Source: Citrobacter sp. On2M (GTDB lineage Bacteria > Pseudomonadota > Gammaproteobacteria > Enterobacterales > Enterobacteriaceae). From it: a stretch of 64,000 nt of DNA. The stretch spans positions 496,001-560,000 of the forward strand of contig NZ_WPCV01000004.1 of NCBI RefSeq assembly GCF_018035235.1. Reading direction: 5' to 3'. This document shows, in pieces, positions 9,334 through 19,411 of the stretch (the first letter of the stretch is position 1; each line of letters opens with the position of its first letter). The translations under genes and the position numbers were made by a program. The notes under the pieces were generated by a model that did no database searches, was not told where the DNA came from, and worked only from the letters and a program-made list of their open reading frames with translations.

Positions 9334-10253
9334 TATGCTTTCCCCCACTCTTTGCGCGGATCAAAGGACTTTTGTGCATCCGCCAGTTGCTGCCACAGGG
9401 CGGCGCTGGTGTCGTCTGGTTTTGGCGGCATGACGATTTTGATCACTGCATACAAATCGCCAGTGTGTTTTTTACTTACCAGGCCCTTGCCCTTAATGCG
9501 TAACCGCTGCCCGGCCTGGCTACCCGCTGGAATGGTCAGCAGGATGCTCTCTTTTAGCGTAGGAACCGTTACTTTCGCGCCCAATGCGGCTTCCCATGGT
9601 GCCAGAGGAACCACCACTTCAAGATCCTGATTAACGATGTCGAACAGCGGATGCGGTGCAATATGAATTACCAGCCACAAGTCACCGTTCGGCCCACCGT
9701 TTTCACCTGGGGTGCCCTGGCCTTTAAGACGGATACGCTGACCGTTGCCGACGCCAGCCGGAATTTTCACATTCAGCGTTTTGGGAATTTCACGTTCTAC
9801 CATGCCGAATGCGTTGTAGACCGGCAGGTTGTAACTGATCGTGCGGCTATGCTCAGTAAGCGTTTCTTCCAGGAACACCGCAACTTCAATTTCAATATCG
9901 TGTCCGCGGCTGGCATGACGCTGGCGCGGCTGGTGTGCATGCTGACCAAAAATGGAGGAGAAGATATCGTCGAAATCTTCGGCGCTGTAGCTTTGCCCCT
10001 CACCTTGCTGGAATTGACGGTTGAACTGTGGGTCGTTGCGATGCTGCCACAGCTGGTCGTACTCGGCACGTCGCTGTTCATCACTCAGGACTTCCCAGGC
10101 TTCAGCAACCTCTTTAAACCGGGCCTCAGCGTCAGTCTCTTTGCTGACATCAGGATGATATTTACGGGCGAGTCGACGATAGGCGGTCTTGATTGTCTTG
10201 AGATCGTCTGTCGGTTTCACGCCCATAATGGCGTAATAATCCTTTAATTCCAT
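9333..10253 (-). CDS. cbpA: CbpA, curved-DNA-binding J-domain co-chaperone
   Basis: A 306-residue DnaJ-type co-chaperone of DnaK that also binds curved DNA and is a nucleoid component in stationary phase. The N-terminal J-domain carries the HPD motif at residues 33-35. A Gln/Gly-rich linker (about 75-110) joins it to two C-terminal beta-sandwich substrate-binding domains ([18 protein letters not shown] and [18 protein letters not shown] repeats). There is no zinc-finger domain, as expected for CbpA. First gene of a coupled two-gene operon with cbpM. Confidence 0.96.
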   Translation of the reverse strand: MELKDYYAIMGVKPTDDLKTIKTAYRRLARKYHPDVSKETDAEARFKEVAEAWEVLSDEQRRAEYDQLWQHRNDPQFNRQFQQGEGQSYSAEDFDDIFSSIFGQHAHQPRQRHASRGHDIEIEVAVFLEETLTEHSRTISYNLPVYNAFGMVEREIPKTLNVKIPAGVGNGQRIRLKGQGTPGENGGPNGDLWLVIHIAPHPLFDIVNQDLEVVVPLAPWEAALGAKVTVPTLKESILLTIPAGSQAGQRLRIKGKGLVSKKHTGDLYAVIKIVMPPKPDDTSAALWQQLADAQKSFDPRKEWGKA

Positions 10254-10447
10254 AGCGTTCTCTCGTGTAAATCAACACTTGAAGAAGGTGTACCCCGACA
10301 ACAGGTAACACCGCTAAGTTTAGGGTAATCCTGATAACGGCGAATGCCAACCGGGAAGAAAGGATATTGGTATAAATGATGTGATTGCGCACCACCAACA
10401 GCACTTTTTGCCAGTTGTGTGGTGCGAAAAGTGAGATTAGCGAAAGG

Positions 10448-11077
10448 TCAGGATTTGGTGATCAGATAGCGGACCGTATCTGCGTAGCTCTTCACAAAAG
10501 AGTTCAGGTCATCCGATTTCAGTCCTTTCGGATTGATCATATATTTACCGTTGATAAAAATGGCGGGCACACCGGTTAAATCTACAGCTTTAGCCATTTC
10601 TTGCTGTTTTGCGGTTAGTGATTTCACGGCAAAACTGTTCCATGCGGCATCATAATCACTGGCGCTGACGCCCGCGCTGATAAATACGTTACGAATATCG
10701 TCCGCTGTTTTAATGGTTTGTTTTTTCTGCACGGCATCAAAAAGCAACGGTTTAACTTTATCTTGTACATTCAACAGCATGGCGACGGACCAGGCATGCG
10801 TCATGTCTTGCCCCAACGGGCCTAAAAAGTCGACATGGTATTCGGTGAGTTTTACATCAGCAGGCAAGACTTTTTTCACGTTATCGGTGATTTCAAAAAC
10901 TTCATCGTACTGATAACAGGAAGGGCAATAGAATGAGAAAAACTTCAATGCAGCTGGTGCGGAAGCGACAGGTTTTTCCAGTGAGATGAACTCTTTGCCG
11001 TCGGTAAATGATGCTGCCTGGGCGCTCATTGTAAAAAGTAACGCAATCAGGGGTAATAAATATTTTTTCATTTCCAT
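10448..11077 (-). CDS. Periplasmic DsbA-like thiol:disulfide oxidoreductase (CPSC active site)
   Basis: An exported thioredoxin-fold protein with an inserted helical domain, 209 residues from ATG 11077. The signal peptide ends near SAQA-ASF. The redox motif is C51-P-S-C54, not the CPHC of canonical DsbA, which would tune its redox potential. GVPAIFINGKY supplies the cis-proline loop opposite the active site. The start at MEMKKY is preferred because the upstream extension would break the signal peptide and AGAG lies before this ATG. It occupies the place that yccE has in E. coli, about 0.9 kb from the scs thioredoxin-fold cluster. Client proteins are unknown; it may be a general paralogue of DsbA or serve a subset of substrates. 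Confidence 0.85.
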   Translation of the reverse strand: MEMKKYLLPLIALLFTMSAQAASFTDGKEFISLEKPVASAPAALKFFSFYCPSCYQYDEVFEITDNVKKVLPADVKLTEYHVDFLGPLGQDMTHAWSVAMLLNVQDKVKPLLFDAVQKKQTIKTADDIRNVFISAGVSASDYDAAWNSFAVKSLTAKQQEMAKAVDLTGVPAIFINGKYMINPKGLKSDDLNSFVKSYADTVRYLITKS

Positions 11078-11439
11078 ATACTCTAAATAACATTTAACAA
11101 ACAAATTTCGGCGAATGAATACACCATTCATTGCGTCTGGCTATAATACGATAATGACCTGAAAATGCGCTGACCCTTACTTTCATTTACGCATTCGTAA
11201 GTTGTGGTCATTATTTATGTGCAGTCATAGAAATACTCACGGGTATTCTTCGCAAATAGTGAATAATAACTTCCGTGATATTTATGTGGTTATTTTTAGC
11301 AATGTTATAGTGTAATGAATAAAGGCGAAAATAGAGTCATTATCATTTCGCTTGTAAAACGTGAGTGGTAAGGCGTTGCGCATACATTATGCCAAAGTAT
11401 CTGAAAGATTTTCTTGTCGCACAGGAATGAATAGGGTAA
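11078..11439. other. Divergent intergenic region
   Basis: About 360 AT-rich bases between the DsbA-like gene (leftward) and the VOC gene (rightward). It must carry the promoters for both. Several TATAAT-like boxes occur, for example TATAAT near 11142, but none is convincing enough to assign. Confidence 0.3.
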
Positions 11440-11865
11440 GTGTCAGAGACGAGCAACCAAATGGATATCGTTATGATTGACCGCCTGGATCACCTGGTAC
11501 TGACCACCAATAATGAAGAGGCTTGCGTACGTTTTTATGTCGAACTATTAGGAATGAGGCTGGAAACTTTCGCGCAAGGGCGCAAAGCCTTCGTCTTTGG
11601 TAATCAAAAGATTAACCTCCACATTCGGGGAAAAGAGTTTGAACCCAAAGCTTATCTACCTACACCGGGGGCGCTGGATCTGTGTTTTATCACCACGCGT
11701 ACGCTGGATGAAGTGATGGCAACGTTTCAAACGCATGGGATCGATATCGTTGAGGGACCGGTGGCGCGCACTGGCGCGACAGGAGCGATTCGCTCGGTTT
11801 ACATCAGAGATCCCGATCTTAATCTGATTGAAATTGCGGTATATCCAGCCGACAGCAGGACATAA
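11440..11865 (+). CDS. VOC-family (glyoxalase/bleomycin-resistance fold) protein
   Basis: A single-domain protein of about 130-141 residues with paired beta-alpha-beta-beta-beta modules. RLDHLVLTT opens the first module; the second has ALDLCFI, and DPDLNLIEIA ends it with the metal-ligand glutamate typical of the superfamily. VOC proteins include lactoylglutathione lyases and dioxygenases; it resembles the small Salmonella VOC protein annotated as a virulence protein (STM3117 type), but no substrate can be assigned. The start is uncertain: GTG 11440 has AGGGTAA just upstream, while ATG 11461 or ATG 11473 (MIDRLDHLV) would match the usual family N-terminus better. Confidence 0.8.
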   Translation: MSETSNQMDIVMIDRLDHLVLTTNNEEACVRFYVELLGMRLETFAQGRKAFVFGNQKINLHIRGKEFEPKAYLPTPGALDLCFITTRTLDEVMATFQTHGIDIVEGPVARTGATGAIRSVYIRDPDLNLIEIAVYPADSRT

Positions 11866-11935
11866 CTTTACAGCACAAAGGTTGCCAAAACCTGGCGAGT
11901 GGTTAAGATAACTCGCATCAATCAGTGAGGGTATA

Positions 11936-12298
11936 ATGGCGAAACGTCAACGGATGGGATGGTGGTTCCTCTGTCTGGCATGTGTTGTGGTGATGGTTTG
12001 CACCGCACAACGCATGGCAGGTCTGCATGCGTTGCAGATGAACACTGTTGCCGCCAGCATTGTCGTAAGCGCACCCGCTCAGACCGATGAGGCCTCACCC
12101 GTTACCCCGTGTGAACTGAGCGCGAAGTCGTTACTTGCCGCACCTCCTGTACTGTTTGAAGGCGCTATTCTGGTGCTGTGTCTGCTTTTGTCGCTGCTGG
12201 CGCCAGTGCGGGCATTTCGTTTGCCTTTTTTCCCACCGCGAGCCATCTCGCCCCCCACTCTCAGGGTACATCTGCGATTTTGTGTCTTCCGTGAATGA
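11936..12298 (+). CDS. scsA: ScsA, suppressor of copper sensitivity protein A
   Basis: A 120-residue inner-membrane protein with an N-terminal hydrophobic segment (about 8-24), a periplasmic stretch with one cysteine (VTPCEL) and a second membrane segment (about 73-92). Short length, topology and position directly before scsB match Salmonella ScsA, the least understood Scs protein; some work links it to peroxide tolerance. First gene of scsABCD, 48 bp ahead of scsB. Confidence 0.88.
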   Translation: MAKRQRMGWWFLCLACVVVMVCTAQRMAGLHALQMNTVAASIVVSAPAQTDEASPVTPCELSAKSLLAAPPVLFEGAILVLCLLLSLLAPVRAFRLPFFPPRAISPPTLRVHLRFCVFRE

Positions 12299-12346
12299 CA
12301 GAACAGCTGTTGCTGACTGTTAGATAATTATTCACGGAGAAAATTT

Positions 12347-14227
12347 ATGATGACTGTTTTCAGGCAGGCGTTGTTCTGTCTGTTATTGCTATGGCTGCCC
12401 GTATCCTGGGCGGCTGAACCCGGCTGGCTGCGTTCACCCGATAACGATCACGCCAGCGTACGGTTACGCGCTGATACGTCCGCTGGTGGCGAAACCCGTC
12501 TGTTGCTGGATGTTAAACTGGAAGATGGCTGGAAAACTTACTGGCGTTCGCCGGGTGAGGGCGGGGTCGCACCTTCTGTCGCCTGGCAAGGGGAAATGCC
12601 CGTGGTCGACTGGTTCTGGCCAACCCCTGCACGCTTTGAAGTTGCAAACATTACTACCCAGGGGTATCACGATCAGGTGACGTTCCCAATGGTTGTGCGC
12701 GGCAGATCACCTGCCACGCTCAACGGTATTTTGACGCTATCTACCTGTAGCAACGTATGCCTGCTGACGGATTTTCCCTTTTCCGTGACGCCCACAGCTC
12801 AGGACCCGGCTTTTGCGCATGACTATGCTCAGGCGATGGGGCAGGTTCCGCTGGCCAGCGGCCTGACCGATGCTCTGAGCGCCGGCGCGCGGGCGGGAGA
12901 GTTAGTCGTCGAAGCTCATCGCCAGGGCGGCTGGACTCAGCCTGAACTTTTTCTGGATACCGTTGATGATGCGGATTTTGGTATGCCGCAAATTCACGTC
13001 GAAGGTGAGACCCTACGCGCTACGGTACCTGTTCATGACGGTTGGGGGGAAGGCGCGCCGGATTTACGCGGTAAGTCAGTCACGCTGGTTCTGGCGGATA
13101 ACGGTGTTGCCCAGGAAAGTCGTCTTACGATTGGCGAAGCCCCGGTTATTGAAAACGCCTCACTCCCGTTGTGGCAGGTGGTGTTAATGGCGTTATTGGG
13201 CGGTTTGATTCTCAACCTGATGCCCTGTGTGTTACCGGTTCTGGGCATGAAGCTGGGCTCAATTTTGCTTGTTGAGGAAAAAAGCCGTCGCCAGATCCGC
13301 CGTCAGTTTCTGGCATCGGTAGCCGGAATACTGGTTTCCTTTATGGCCCTGGCGCTATTGATGACGGTGTTGCGTTTAACCAATCAGGCGCTCGGCTGGG
13401 GGATCCAGTTTCAGAATCCGTGGTTCATTGGCGTGATGGTATTGGTGATGCTGACGTTCAGTGCCAGCCTGTTTGGTTGGTTTGAATTCCGCCTGCCGTC
13501 GGCGATGACCACGACGCTGGCGACTCACGGCGGCAACGGCCTGTCGGGACATTTCTGGCAAGGCGCATTTGCGACGCTGCTTGCTACGCCGTGCAGCGCC
13601 CCGTTTCTGGGAACAGCGGTGGCGGTAGCTTTAACCGCTTCGCTGCCAACATTGTGGGGGCTGTTTATCGCACTTGGGGTGGGGATGAGCTTGCCGTGGC
13701 TGCTCGTGGCCCTGCGTCCCGGTCTGGCGCTGCGTTTGCCGCGTCCAGGGCGCTGGATGAATATTTTGCGGCGTCTGCTCGGTGTGATGATGCTGGGTTC
13801 GGCTATCTGGCTTGCGACACTGCTGCTCCCGCATTTAGGGTTTGGTGGGCAAAGTGGCGCGAAAGAAAGCGTGAACTGGCAACCGCTAAGCGAGCAGGCG
13901 ATAGAGGATGCACTGGCGCAACATAAGCGCGTGTTCATTGACGTGACTGCCGACTGGTGCATTACCTGTAAAGTAAATAAATACAACGTCTTGAATACAG
14001 ATGACGTACAAGCCGCTTTACAACAACCGGATGTGGTGGCGTTGCGCGGCGACTGGACGCTCCCTTCTGAAGCCATCACCGAATTTCTCAAAAAACGCGG
14101 CCAGGTTGCTGTGCCGTATAACCAAATTTATGGCCCCGGTCTGCCGGAAGGCCAGGCGTTACCCACGTTGTTAACCCGCGATGCGGTACTGCAAACGCTG
14201 ACCAATGCCCAAGGAGTCACTCCATGA
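12347..14227 (+). CDS. scsB: ScsB, DsbD-like transmembrane thiol reductant conductor
   Basis: Moves reducing equivalents from cytosolic thioredoxin across the inner membrane to periplasmic ScsC and ScsD. Domain order in 626 residues: signal peptide; large periplasmic N-terminal domain (about 25-270, with a CSNVC motif); eight-helix membrane core (about 275-495) with the paired-Cys helices NLMPCVLPV and LATPCSAPF; C-terminal periplasmic thioredoxin domain with C538-I-T-C541. This is the DsbD/CcdA plan with a bigger N-terminal domain, as described for Scs proteins. SD GGAG precedes ATG 12347 and the adjacent ATG 12350. Its stop overlaps the scsC start by four bases (ATGA), indicating coupled translation. 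Confidence 0.95.
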   Translation: MMTVFRQALFCLLLLWLPVSWAAEPGWLRSPDNDHASVRLRADTSAGGETRLLLDVKLEDGWKTYWRSPGEGGVAPSVAWQGEMPVVDWFWPTPARFEVANITTQGYHDQVTFPMVVRGRSPATLNGILTLSTCSNVCLLTDFPFSVTPTAQDPAFAHDYAQAMGQVPLASGLTDALSAGARAGELVVEAHRQGGWTQPELFLDTVDDADFGMPQIHVEGETLRATVPVHDGWGEGAPDLRGKSVTLVLADNGVAQESRLTIGEAPVIENASLPLWQVVLMALLGGLILNLMPCVLPVLGMKLGSILLVEEKSRRQIRRQFLASVAGILVSFMALALLMTVLRLTNQALGWGIQFQNPWFIGVMVLVMLTFSASLFGWFEFRLPSAMTTTLATHGGNGLSGHFWQGAFATLLATPCSAPFLGTAVAVALTASLPTLWGLFIALGVGMSLPWLLVALRPGLALRLPRPGRWMNILRRLLGVMMLGSAIWLATLLLPHLGFGGQSGAKESVNWQPLSEQAIEDALAQHKRVFIDVTADWCITCKVNKYNVLNTDDVQAALQQPDVVALRGDWTLPSEAITEFLKKRGQVAVPYNQIYGPGLPEGQALPTLLTRDAVLQTLTNAQGVTP

Positions 14228-14847
14228 AGATGATGATTGTTCTGCTGTTAACCCTGTTTTCTGCCGTCAGCGTAGCGAAAGAGCCGGCACCGTTTACTCC
14301 GGAACAGGAAAAGCAAATTGAAGCATTAATTCAGGAAGCCCTGTTCAACGATCCCAACAGCCCGCGGATTGGCGCAAAGCAGGCAAAACTGACCCTGATA
14401 AACTTCACTGATTACAACTGCCCATACTGCAAGCAACTGGATCCGATGCTGGAAAAAATAGTGCAGAAATACCCTGACGTGGCGGTAGTGATTAAACCGT
14501 TACCGTTTAAAGGGGAAAGTTCGGAACTTGCGGCGCGGACCGTGCTGACTACCTGGCGTGAGCATCCGCAGCAGTTTCCGGCGCTACATGAAAAACTGAT
14601 GCAGAAGAAAGGTTACCATACCGACGTCAGCATCAAACAGGCGCAGGAAAGAGCGGGTGTCAATCCGGTGACGTTGGACGCCCAAAGTGCGGAAACGCTG
14701 AGCACTAACCTGCAATTGGCGCGGCTGGTGGGTGTGCAGGGAACTCCCGCAACGATTATTGGCGATGAACTTATTCCCGGTGCAGTGCCGTGGGAAACTC
14801 TTGAGGAAGTGGTAAAAGAAAAGCTGGCGGCGGCCAATGCTCAGTAA
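14224..14847 (+). CDS. scsC: ScsC, periplasmic thioredoxin-fold oxidoreductase
   Basis: A soluble DsbA/DsbG-like periplasmic protein kept reduced by ScsB. It protects or reshuffles cysteines and contributes to copper tolerance. The 207 residues comprise a signal peptide ending near VSVAKE, a short helical N-terminal segment (oligomerisation region in related Proteus ScsC; about 20-50) and a thioredoxin fold with active site C66-P-Y-C69. GTPATIIGDE carries the cis-Pro loop. Translationally coupled to scsB (4-base overlap) and scsD (11-base overlap). Confidence 0.95.
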   Translation: MKMMIVLLLTLFSAVSVAKEPAPFTPEQEKQIEALIQEALFNDPNSPRIGAKQAKLTLINFTDYNCPYCKQLDPMLEKIVQKYPDVAVVIKPLPFKGESSELAARTVLTTWREHPQQFPALHEKLMQKKGYHTDVSIKQAQERAGVNPVTLDAQSAETLSTNLQLARLVGVQGTPATIIGDELIPGAVPWETLEEVVKEKLAAANAQ

Positions 14848-15343
14848 GCTGCGCCGCTGGCTGCGCGAAGGACTGATTTTACTGGCGCTGTTGGCAGGGA
14901 CGATGCTACTGATGGATGTCTGGCGCGCGCCGCAGGTCCCTGCCTCTTTTGACAGCACGCCTTTGCAAACGCTGGAGGGGGAAACCGTCACCCTGGCGAC
15001 GCTCAGTAAAGACAAACCAGTGTTGCTCTATTTCTGGGCGAGCTGGTGCGGTGTATGTCGCTTTACAACGCCGGAAGTTGCCAGACTGCGTTCAGAAGGG
15101 GAAAACGTGATGACCATTGCGTTACGCTCCGGAAGTGAAGCCGAGGTATCTCGCTGGCTGTTGCATAAAGGCGTGGAGTTTCCGGTGATCAATGATGCGA
15201 ACGGAGCCATCTCCCGTAGTTGGGATATTAGCGTCACACCGACATTGGTGGTGATGTCACAAGGACGGGTAGTATCAACAACCAGCGGTTGGACCAGCTA
15301 CTGGGGCATGAAGTTTCGGTTGTGGTGGGCGAAAACGTTCTGA
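14837..15343 (+). CDS. scsD: ScsD, membrane-anchored TlpA-like thioredoxin
   Basis: A 168-residue protein with one N-terminal membrane anchor (about 10-28) and a periplasmic TlpA/ResA-type domain. The active site is WASWC71-G-V-C74, and VTPTLVV is the cis-proline strand. Last gene of scsABCD, overlapping scsC by 11 bases and followed by a strong terminator. The family role is thiol reduction downstream of ScsB. Confidence 0.94.
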   Translation: MLSKLRRWLREGLILLALLAGTMLLMDVWRAPQVPASFDSTPLQTLEGETVTLATLSKDKPVLLYFWASWCGVCRFTTPEVARLRSEGENVMTIALRSGSEAEVSRWLLHKGVEFPVINDANGAISRSWDISVTPTLVVMSQGRVVSTTSGWTSYWGMKFRLWWAKTF

Positions 15344-15349
15344 TATTCG

Positions 15350-15376
15350 TGCCGGGGAAACCCGGCATTTTTTTAT
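15350..15376 (+). terminator. Rho-independent terminator of scsABCD
   Basis: TGCCGGG-GAAA-CCCGGCA stem-loop followed by a run of seven T, seven bases after the scsD stop. Confidence 0.9.
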
Positions 15377-15592
15377 CATTCCCCGTAAATGGGAAGACAT
15401 ATTTCGTTGCCTGGCGAAGCTGGCACGGCGTTCAACGTCCAGAATAGGTTATCTTCGCTTTTCAGGAAAATTGAAAGTGAGTTCGGCGTTAAAACAACGC
15501 GGTAGATGATTCGTTTTGCGAAAGCGTTCCCGGAAAAATGTCATATTTCTGTCACACTCTGTTGTGATTGATAACAACAAGAGGTCGTAGGG

Positions 15593-16834
15593 ATGAATAA
15601 ATCGTTAATCGCCGCAGCCGTGGCAGGGGCTGTATTACTGTCTACCGCCGCGCAGGCTCAGACCGCGCCGGAAGGCTATCAGCTTCAACAAGTATTGATG
15701 ATGAGTCGGCATAACTTACGCGCACCTTTAGCCAATAACGGCAGCGTTCTTGAACAGTCCACCCCCAAGCAATGGCCAGAATGGGATGTCCCCGGCGGAC
15801 AACTGACTACTAAAGGCGGTGTGCTGGAAATCTATATGGGCCACTATATGCGGGAGTGGCTGGCAGAGCAGGGGATGGTGAAATCGGGCGAATGTCCGGC
15901 ACCGGATACAGTCTATACCTATGCTAACAGTCTGCAGCGTACGGTCGCCACGGCGCAGTTCTTTGTCACCGGCGCTTTCCCTGGTTGTGACGTTCCGGTT
16001 CATCATCAGGAAAAAATGGGTACCATGGATCCCACCTTTAACCCGGTGATCACCGATGATTCTGCCGCCTTCAGCCAGCAGGCCGTTCAGGCAATGGAGA
16101 AAGAGCGTAGCAAAATGCAGCTCAACAACAGCTATCAGTTGCTTGAGCAAATGACCGACTACAAGGACTCACCGTCCTGTAAAGAAAAGCAGCAGTGTTC
16201 CCTGACCGATGCCAAAGATACGTTCAGCGCGAAATATCAGCAGGAGCCTGGTGTTTCGGGGCCGCTGAAGGTGGGGAATTCGCTGGTTGATGCCTTCACG
16301 TTGCAATATTACGAAGGTTTCCCGATGGACCAGGTCGCCTGGGGCGAGATTAAATCCGATCAACAATGGAAGGTATTGTCGAAGCTGAAAAACGGCTATC
16401 AGGACAGCCTGTTCACCTCCCCTGAAGTGGCGCAGAACGTCGCCAAACCGCTGGTGAAATATATTGATAATGCGTTGGTTACGGAACGCGTGAAAGCGCC
16501 GAAAATTACCGTGTTGGTGGGCCATGACTCAAACATCGCATCGCTGCTCACTGCGCTGGATTTCAAACCATACCAGCTTCACGATCAGAACGAGCGTACG
16601 CCGATTGGCGGGAAGATAGTCTTCCAGCGCTGGCATGACAGTAACGCGAATCGTGACCTGATGAAGATCGAGTACGTGTATCAGAGCTCGCAGCAGTTAC
16701 GTAATGCTGAGGCCCTGACGCTGAAGTCTCCGGCGCAGCGCGTAACGCTGGAGCTGAAAGGATGTCCGATAGATGCGGATGGTTTTTGTCCGATAGATAA
16801 GTTCGACAGCGTATTGAATGAGGCGGCGAAGTAA
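15593..16834 (+). CDS. agp: Periplasmic glucose-1-phosphatase (histidine acid phosphatase)
   Basis: Hydrolyses glucose-1-phosphate in the periplasm, allowing growth on it as carbon source; the family also shows some phytase activity. The 413 residues match E. coli Agp. The signal peptide ends at AQA-QTAPEG. The catalytic phosphohistidine motif R39-H-N-L-R-A-P45 and the proton-donor pair H311-D312 are intact. Paired cysteines in the mature protein (for example [24 protein letters not shown]) fit the disulfide pattern of this fold. SD AAGAGGT precedes the ATG. Confidence 0.96.
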   Translation: MNKSLIAAAVAGAVLLSTAAQAQTAPEGYQLQQVLMMSRHNLRAPLANNGSVLEQSTPKQWPEWDVPGGQLTTKGGVLEIYMGHYMREWLAEQGMVKSGECPAPDTVYTYANSLQRTVATAQFFVTGAFPGCDVPVHHQEKMGTMDPTFNPVITDDSAAFSQQAVQAMEKERSKMQLNNSYQLLEQMTDYKDSPSCKEKQQCSLTDAKDTFSAKYQQEPGVSGPLKVGNSLVDAFTLQYYEGFPMDQVAWGEIKSDQQWKVLSKLKNGYQDSLFTSPEVAQNVAKPLVKYIDNALVTERVKAPKITVLVGHDSNIASLLTALDFKPYQLHDQNERTPIGGKIVFQRWHDSNANRDLMKIEYVYQSSQQLRNAEALTLKSPAQRVTLELKGCPIDADGFCPIDKFDSVLNEAAK

Positions 16835-16841
16835 AAGAAAA

Positions 16842-16865
16842 ACTCCCCCGCGAGCGCGGGGGAGT
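16842..16865. terminator. Bidirectional terminator between agp and yccJ
   Basis: Ten-bp perfect GC-rich stem ACTCCCCCGC / GCGGGGGAGT with a 4-base loop. On the minus strand it is followed by TTTTTC, so it ends wrbA-yccJ; agp converges on it from the left. Confidence 0.88.
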
Positions 16866-16872
16866 CAGAGCG

Positions 16873-17100
16873 CTAGACGTTTTTGCGTTCGATAGTCTGT
16901 TCACCCCAAAAGAGCGAATCTTTGTCTGTTTTCTCAAAGGCTTTGATGAGTACTTCGTCGCTACCTTCTTCCCAAATTTTTTCCGCCAGTTTCTCGTCAT
17001 AATTCGCGACTTCAAAAATGGCTTCGGCTATTTCCGGCGATGTATTGCGCAGACTTGCCCATTCACCGACGTGATGAGCTTTCGCTTCTTGAGTTGGCAT
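16873..17100 (-). CDS. yccJ: YccJ family small protein
   Basis: A 75-residue conserved enterobacterial protein of unknown function, encoded 20 bp after wrbA, as in E. coli. The sequence [20 protein letters not shown] and the acidic, helix-rich middle are characteristic. No signal peptide or membrane segment is present. Co-transcription with wrbA suggests a stationary-phase or stress role, but none is established. Confidence 0.93.
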   Translation of the reverse strand: MPTQEAKAHHVGEWASLRNTSPEIAEAIFEVANYDEKLAEKIWEEGSDEVLIKAFEKTDKDSLFWGEQTIERKNV

Positions 17101-17120
17101 TCGAATCCTCCTGTTGAAGA

Positions 17121-18103
<983 letters not shown>

Positions 18104-18277
18104 ATGGCAAACCATCGGGGCGGTTCCGGTAACTTTGCGGAAGACCGCGAAAGAGCATCAGAAGCAGGTCGAAAAGGTGGCCAGCACAGCGGGGGCAACT
18201 TTAAGAATGACCCGCAACGCGCTTCAGAGGCAGGCAAAAAAGGGGGCAAAAATAGCCACGGCAACAACAAATCGTAA
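18104..18277 (+). CDS. ymdF: YmdF, KGG-repeat stress protein (con-10-like)
   Basis: A 57-residue, very hydrophilic protein with two copies of the GNF-x2-D-x3-RASEAG-x-KGG module (about residues 9-27 and 31-49), the signature of the YciG/YmdF con-10-like family. SD GGAGGT lies at 18092-18097. These proteins are small RpoS-dependent stress products; YciG affects swarming in E. coli, but no biochemical role is fixed. The position downstream of wrbA is conserved. A terminator follows at 18345. Confidence 0.92.
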   Translation: MANHRGGSGNFAEDRERASEAGRKGGQHSGGNFKNDPQRASEAGKKGGKNSHGNNKS

Positions 18278-18344
18278 TTGCCAGGTTATCTGTCAGATAT
18301 AGCGTGACGGCTGAGGATCAGAGTCAGACGTTACGAAGCCACCG

Positions 18345-18372
18345 CCGCCGGGTTTTTCCGGCGGTTTTTTTT
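18345..18372 (+). terminator. Rho-independent terminator after ymdF
   Basis: CCGCCGG / CCGGCGG stem with a GTTTTT-type loop, followed by eight T. Confidence 0.9.
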
Positions 18373-18438
18373 ATCTGCAAGGTTGAACTGTAACAAAACG
18401 CAACGCAGACTAACGATATTCAGTTAATCGGGTGTCTC

Positions 18439-19353
18439 ATGTCATTACTTTCTCGTTATTCCTTCTCTGTTAAACCTCAGGAAGCGATCCTTATTGTGAT
18501 CACCATGTTCTGGGGTGGCACGTTTCTGGCGGTGCAATATGCCGTTACCCTGAGCGGACCTTTTTTCTTTGTTGGCGTACGTTTTGCCACCGCTGCGCTG
18601 GCGGTCGCGCTTTTGTCGTTACGCACATTGCATCAGCTAACGTGGCTGGAATTCAAAGCAGGGGTGGCAATCGGTATCGCCATTGCGCTGGGCTATAGTC
18701 TGCAAACCTGGGGACTACAGTTTATTCCCAGCAGTAAATCGGCGTTTATTACTGCGATGTACGTGCCGTTGGTACCGCTTTTACAATGGTTGTGTCTGGG
18801 ACGTATGCCCGGACTGATGCCGTGTATCGGTATTGTTCTGGCCTTTATCGGGTTGATTTTCCTTGCCGGGCCGGGAGGCAATGTGTTGGCTTTAGGCGAA
18901 GGGGAGTGGATAACGCTCGCTGGCGCGGTGGCGATTGCGGCGGAAATTATCCTGATTAGCGCGTGGGCGGGAAAAGTGGATGTGCGGCGGGTAACAGTGG
19001 TACAACTGGCAACTGCTTCTATCGTGGCGTTTATTGCGATGGCCCCTGCCGGAGAGTCCGTACCGTCGATGTCTACCGGATTGCTGGTTGTGGCGTTGGG
19101 GCTGGGGATTTTCAGTGCGATTATCCAGGTTACCATGAACTGGGCGCAGCGCAGCGTTTCGCCGACGCGCGCGACGGTCATTTATACCGGCGAGCCGGTA
19201 TGGGCAGGGATCTTTGGTCGTCTGGCGGGGGAACGCTTACCGCTCCTGGCTTTGCTCGGCGCGGCCTTCATTATTGTTGGCGTGCTGGTCAGTGAACTAA
19301 AGTTCAAAAAGAAAAAAACGGTGGTACAAGAGGTACCGCCGGAGTCGCTTTAA
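18439..19353 (+). CDS. DMT-superfamily (EamA) inner-membrane exporter
   Basis: A 304-residue protein with ten predicted membrane helices in two EamA repeats (about 17-142 and 157-290) and a basic C-terminal tail. FWGGTFLAVQYAV in TM1 and YTGEPVWAG in the second repeat are family hallmarks. Members export amino acids, bases or drugs; the substrate is unknown here. It sits where rutG lies in E. coli and directs transcription towards rutR, 58 bp away, so it may be co-transcribed with that regulator. Confidence 0.85.
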   Translation: MSLLSRYSFSVKPQEAILIVITMFWGGTFLAVQYAVTLSGPFFFVGVRFATAALAVALLSLRTLHQLTWLEFKAGVAIGIAIALGYSLQTWGLQFIPSSKSAFITAMYVPLVPLLQWLCLGRMPGLMPCIGIVLAFIGLIFLAGPGGNVLALGEGEWITLAGAVAIAAEIILISAWAGKVDVRRVTVVQLATASIVAFIAMAPAGESVPSMSTGLLVVALGLGIFSAIIQVTMNWAQRSVSPTRATVIYTGEPVWAGIFGRLAGERLPLLALLGAAFIIVGVLVSELKFKKKKTVVQEVPPESL

Positions 19354-19411
19354 TTTAACCATTCACCGCGTGATTTGGTATGCTGACGCCCTCACAAGAA
19401 GGAGAGGGCGC

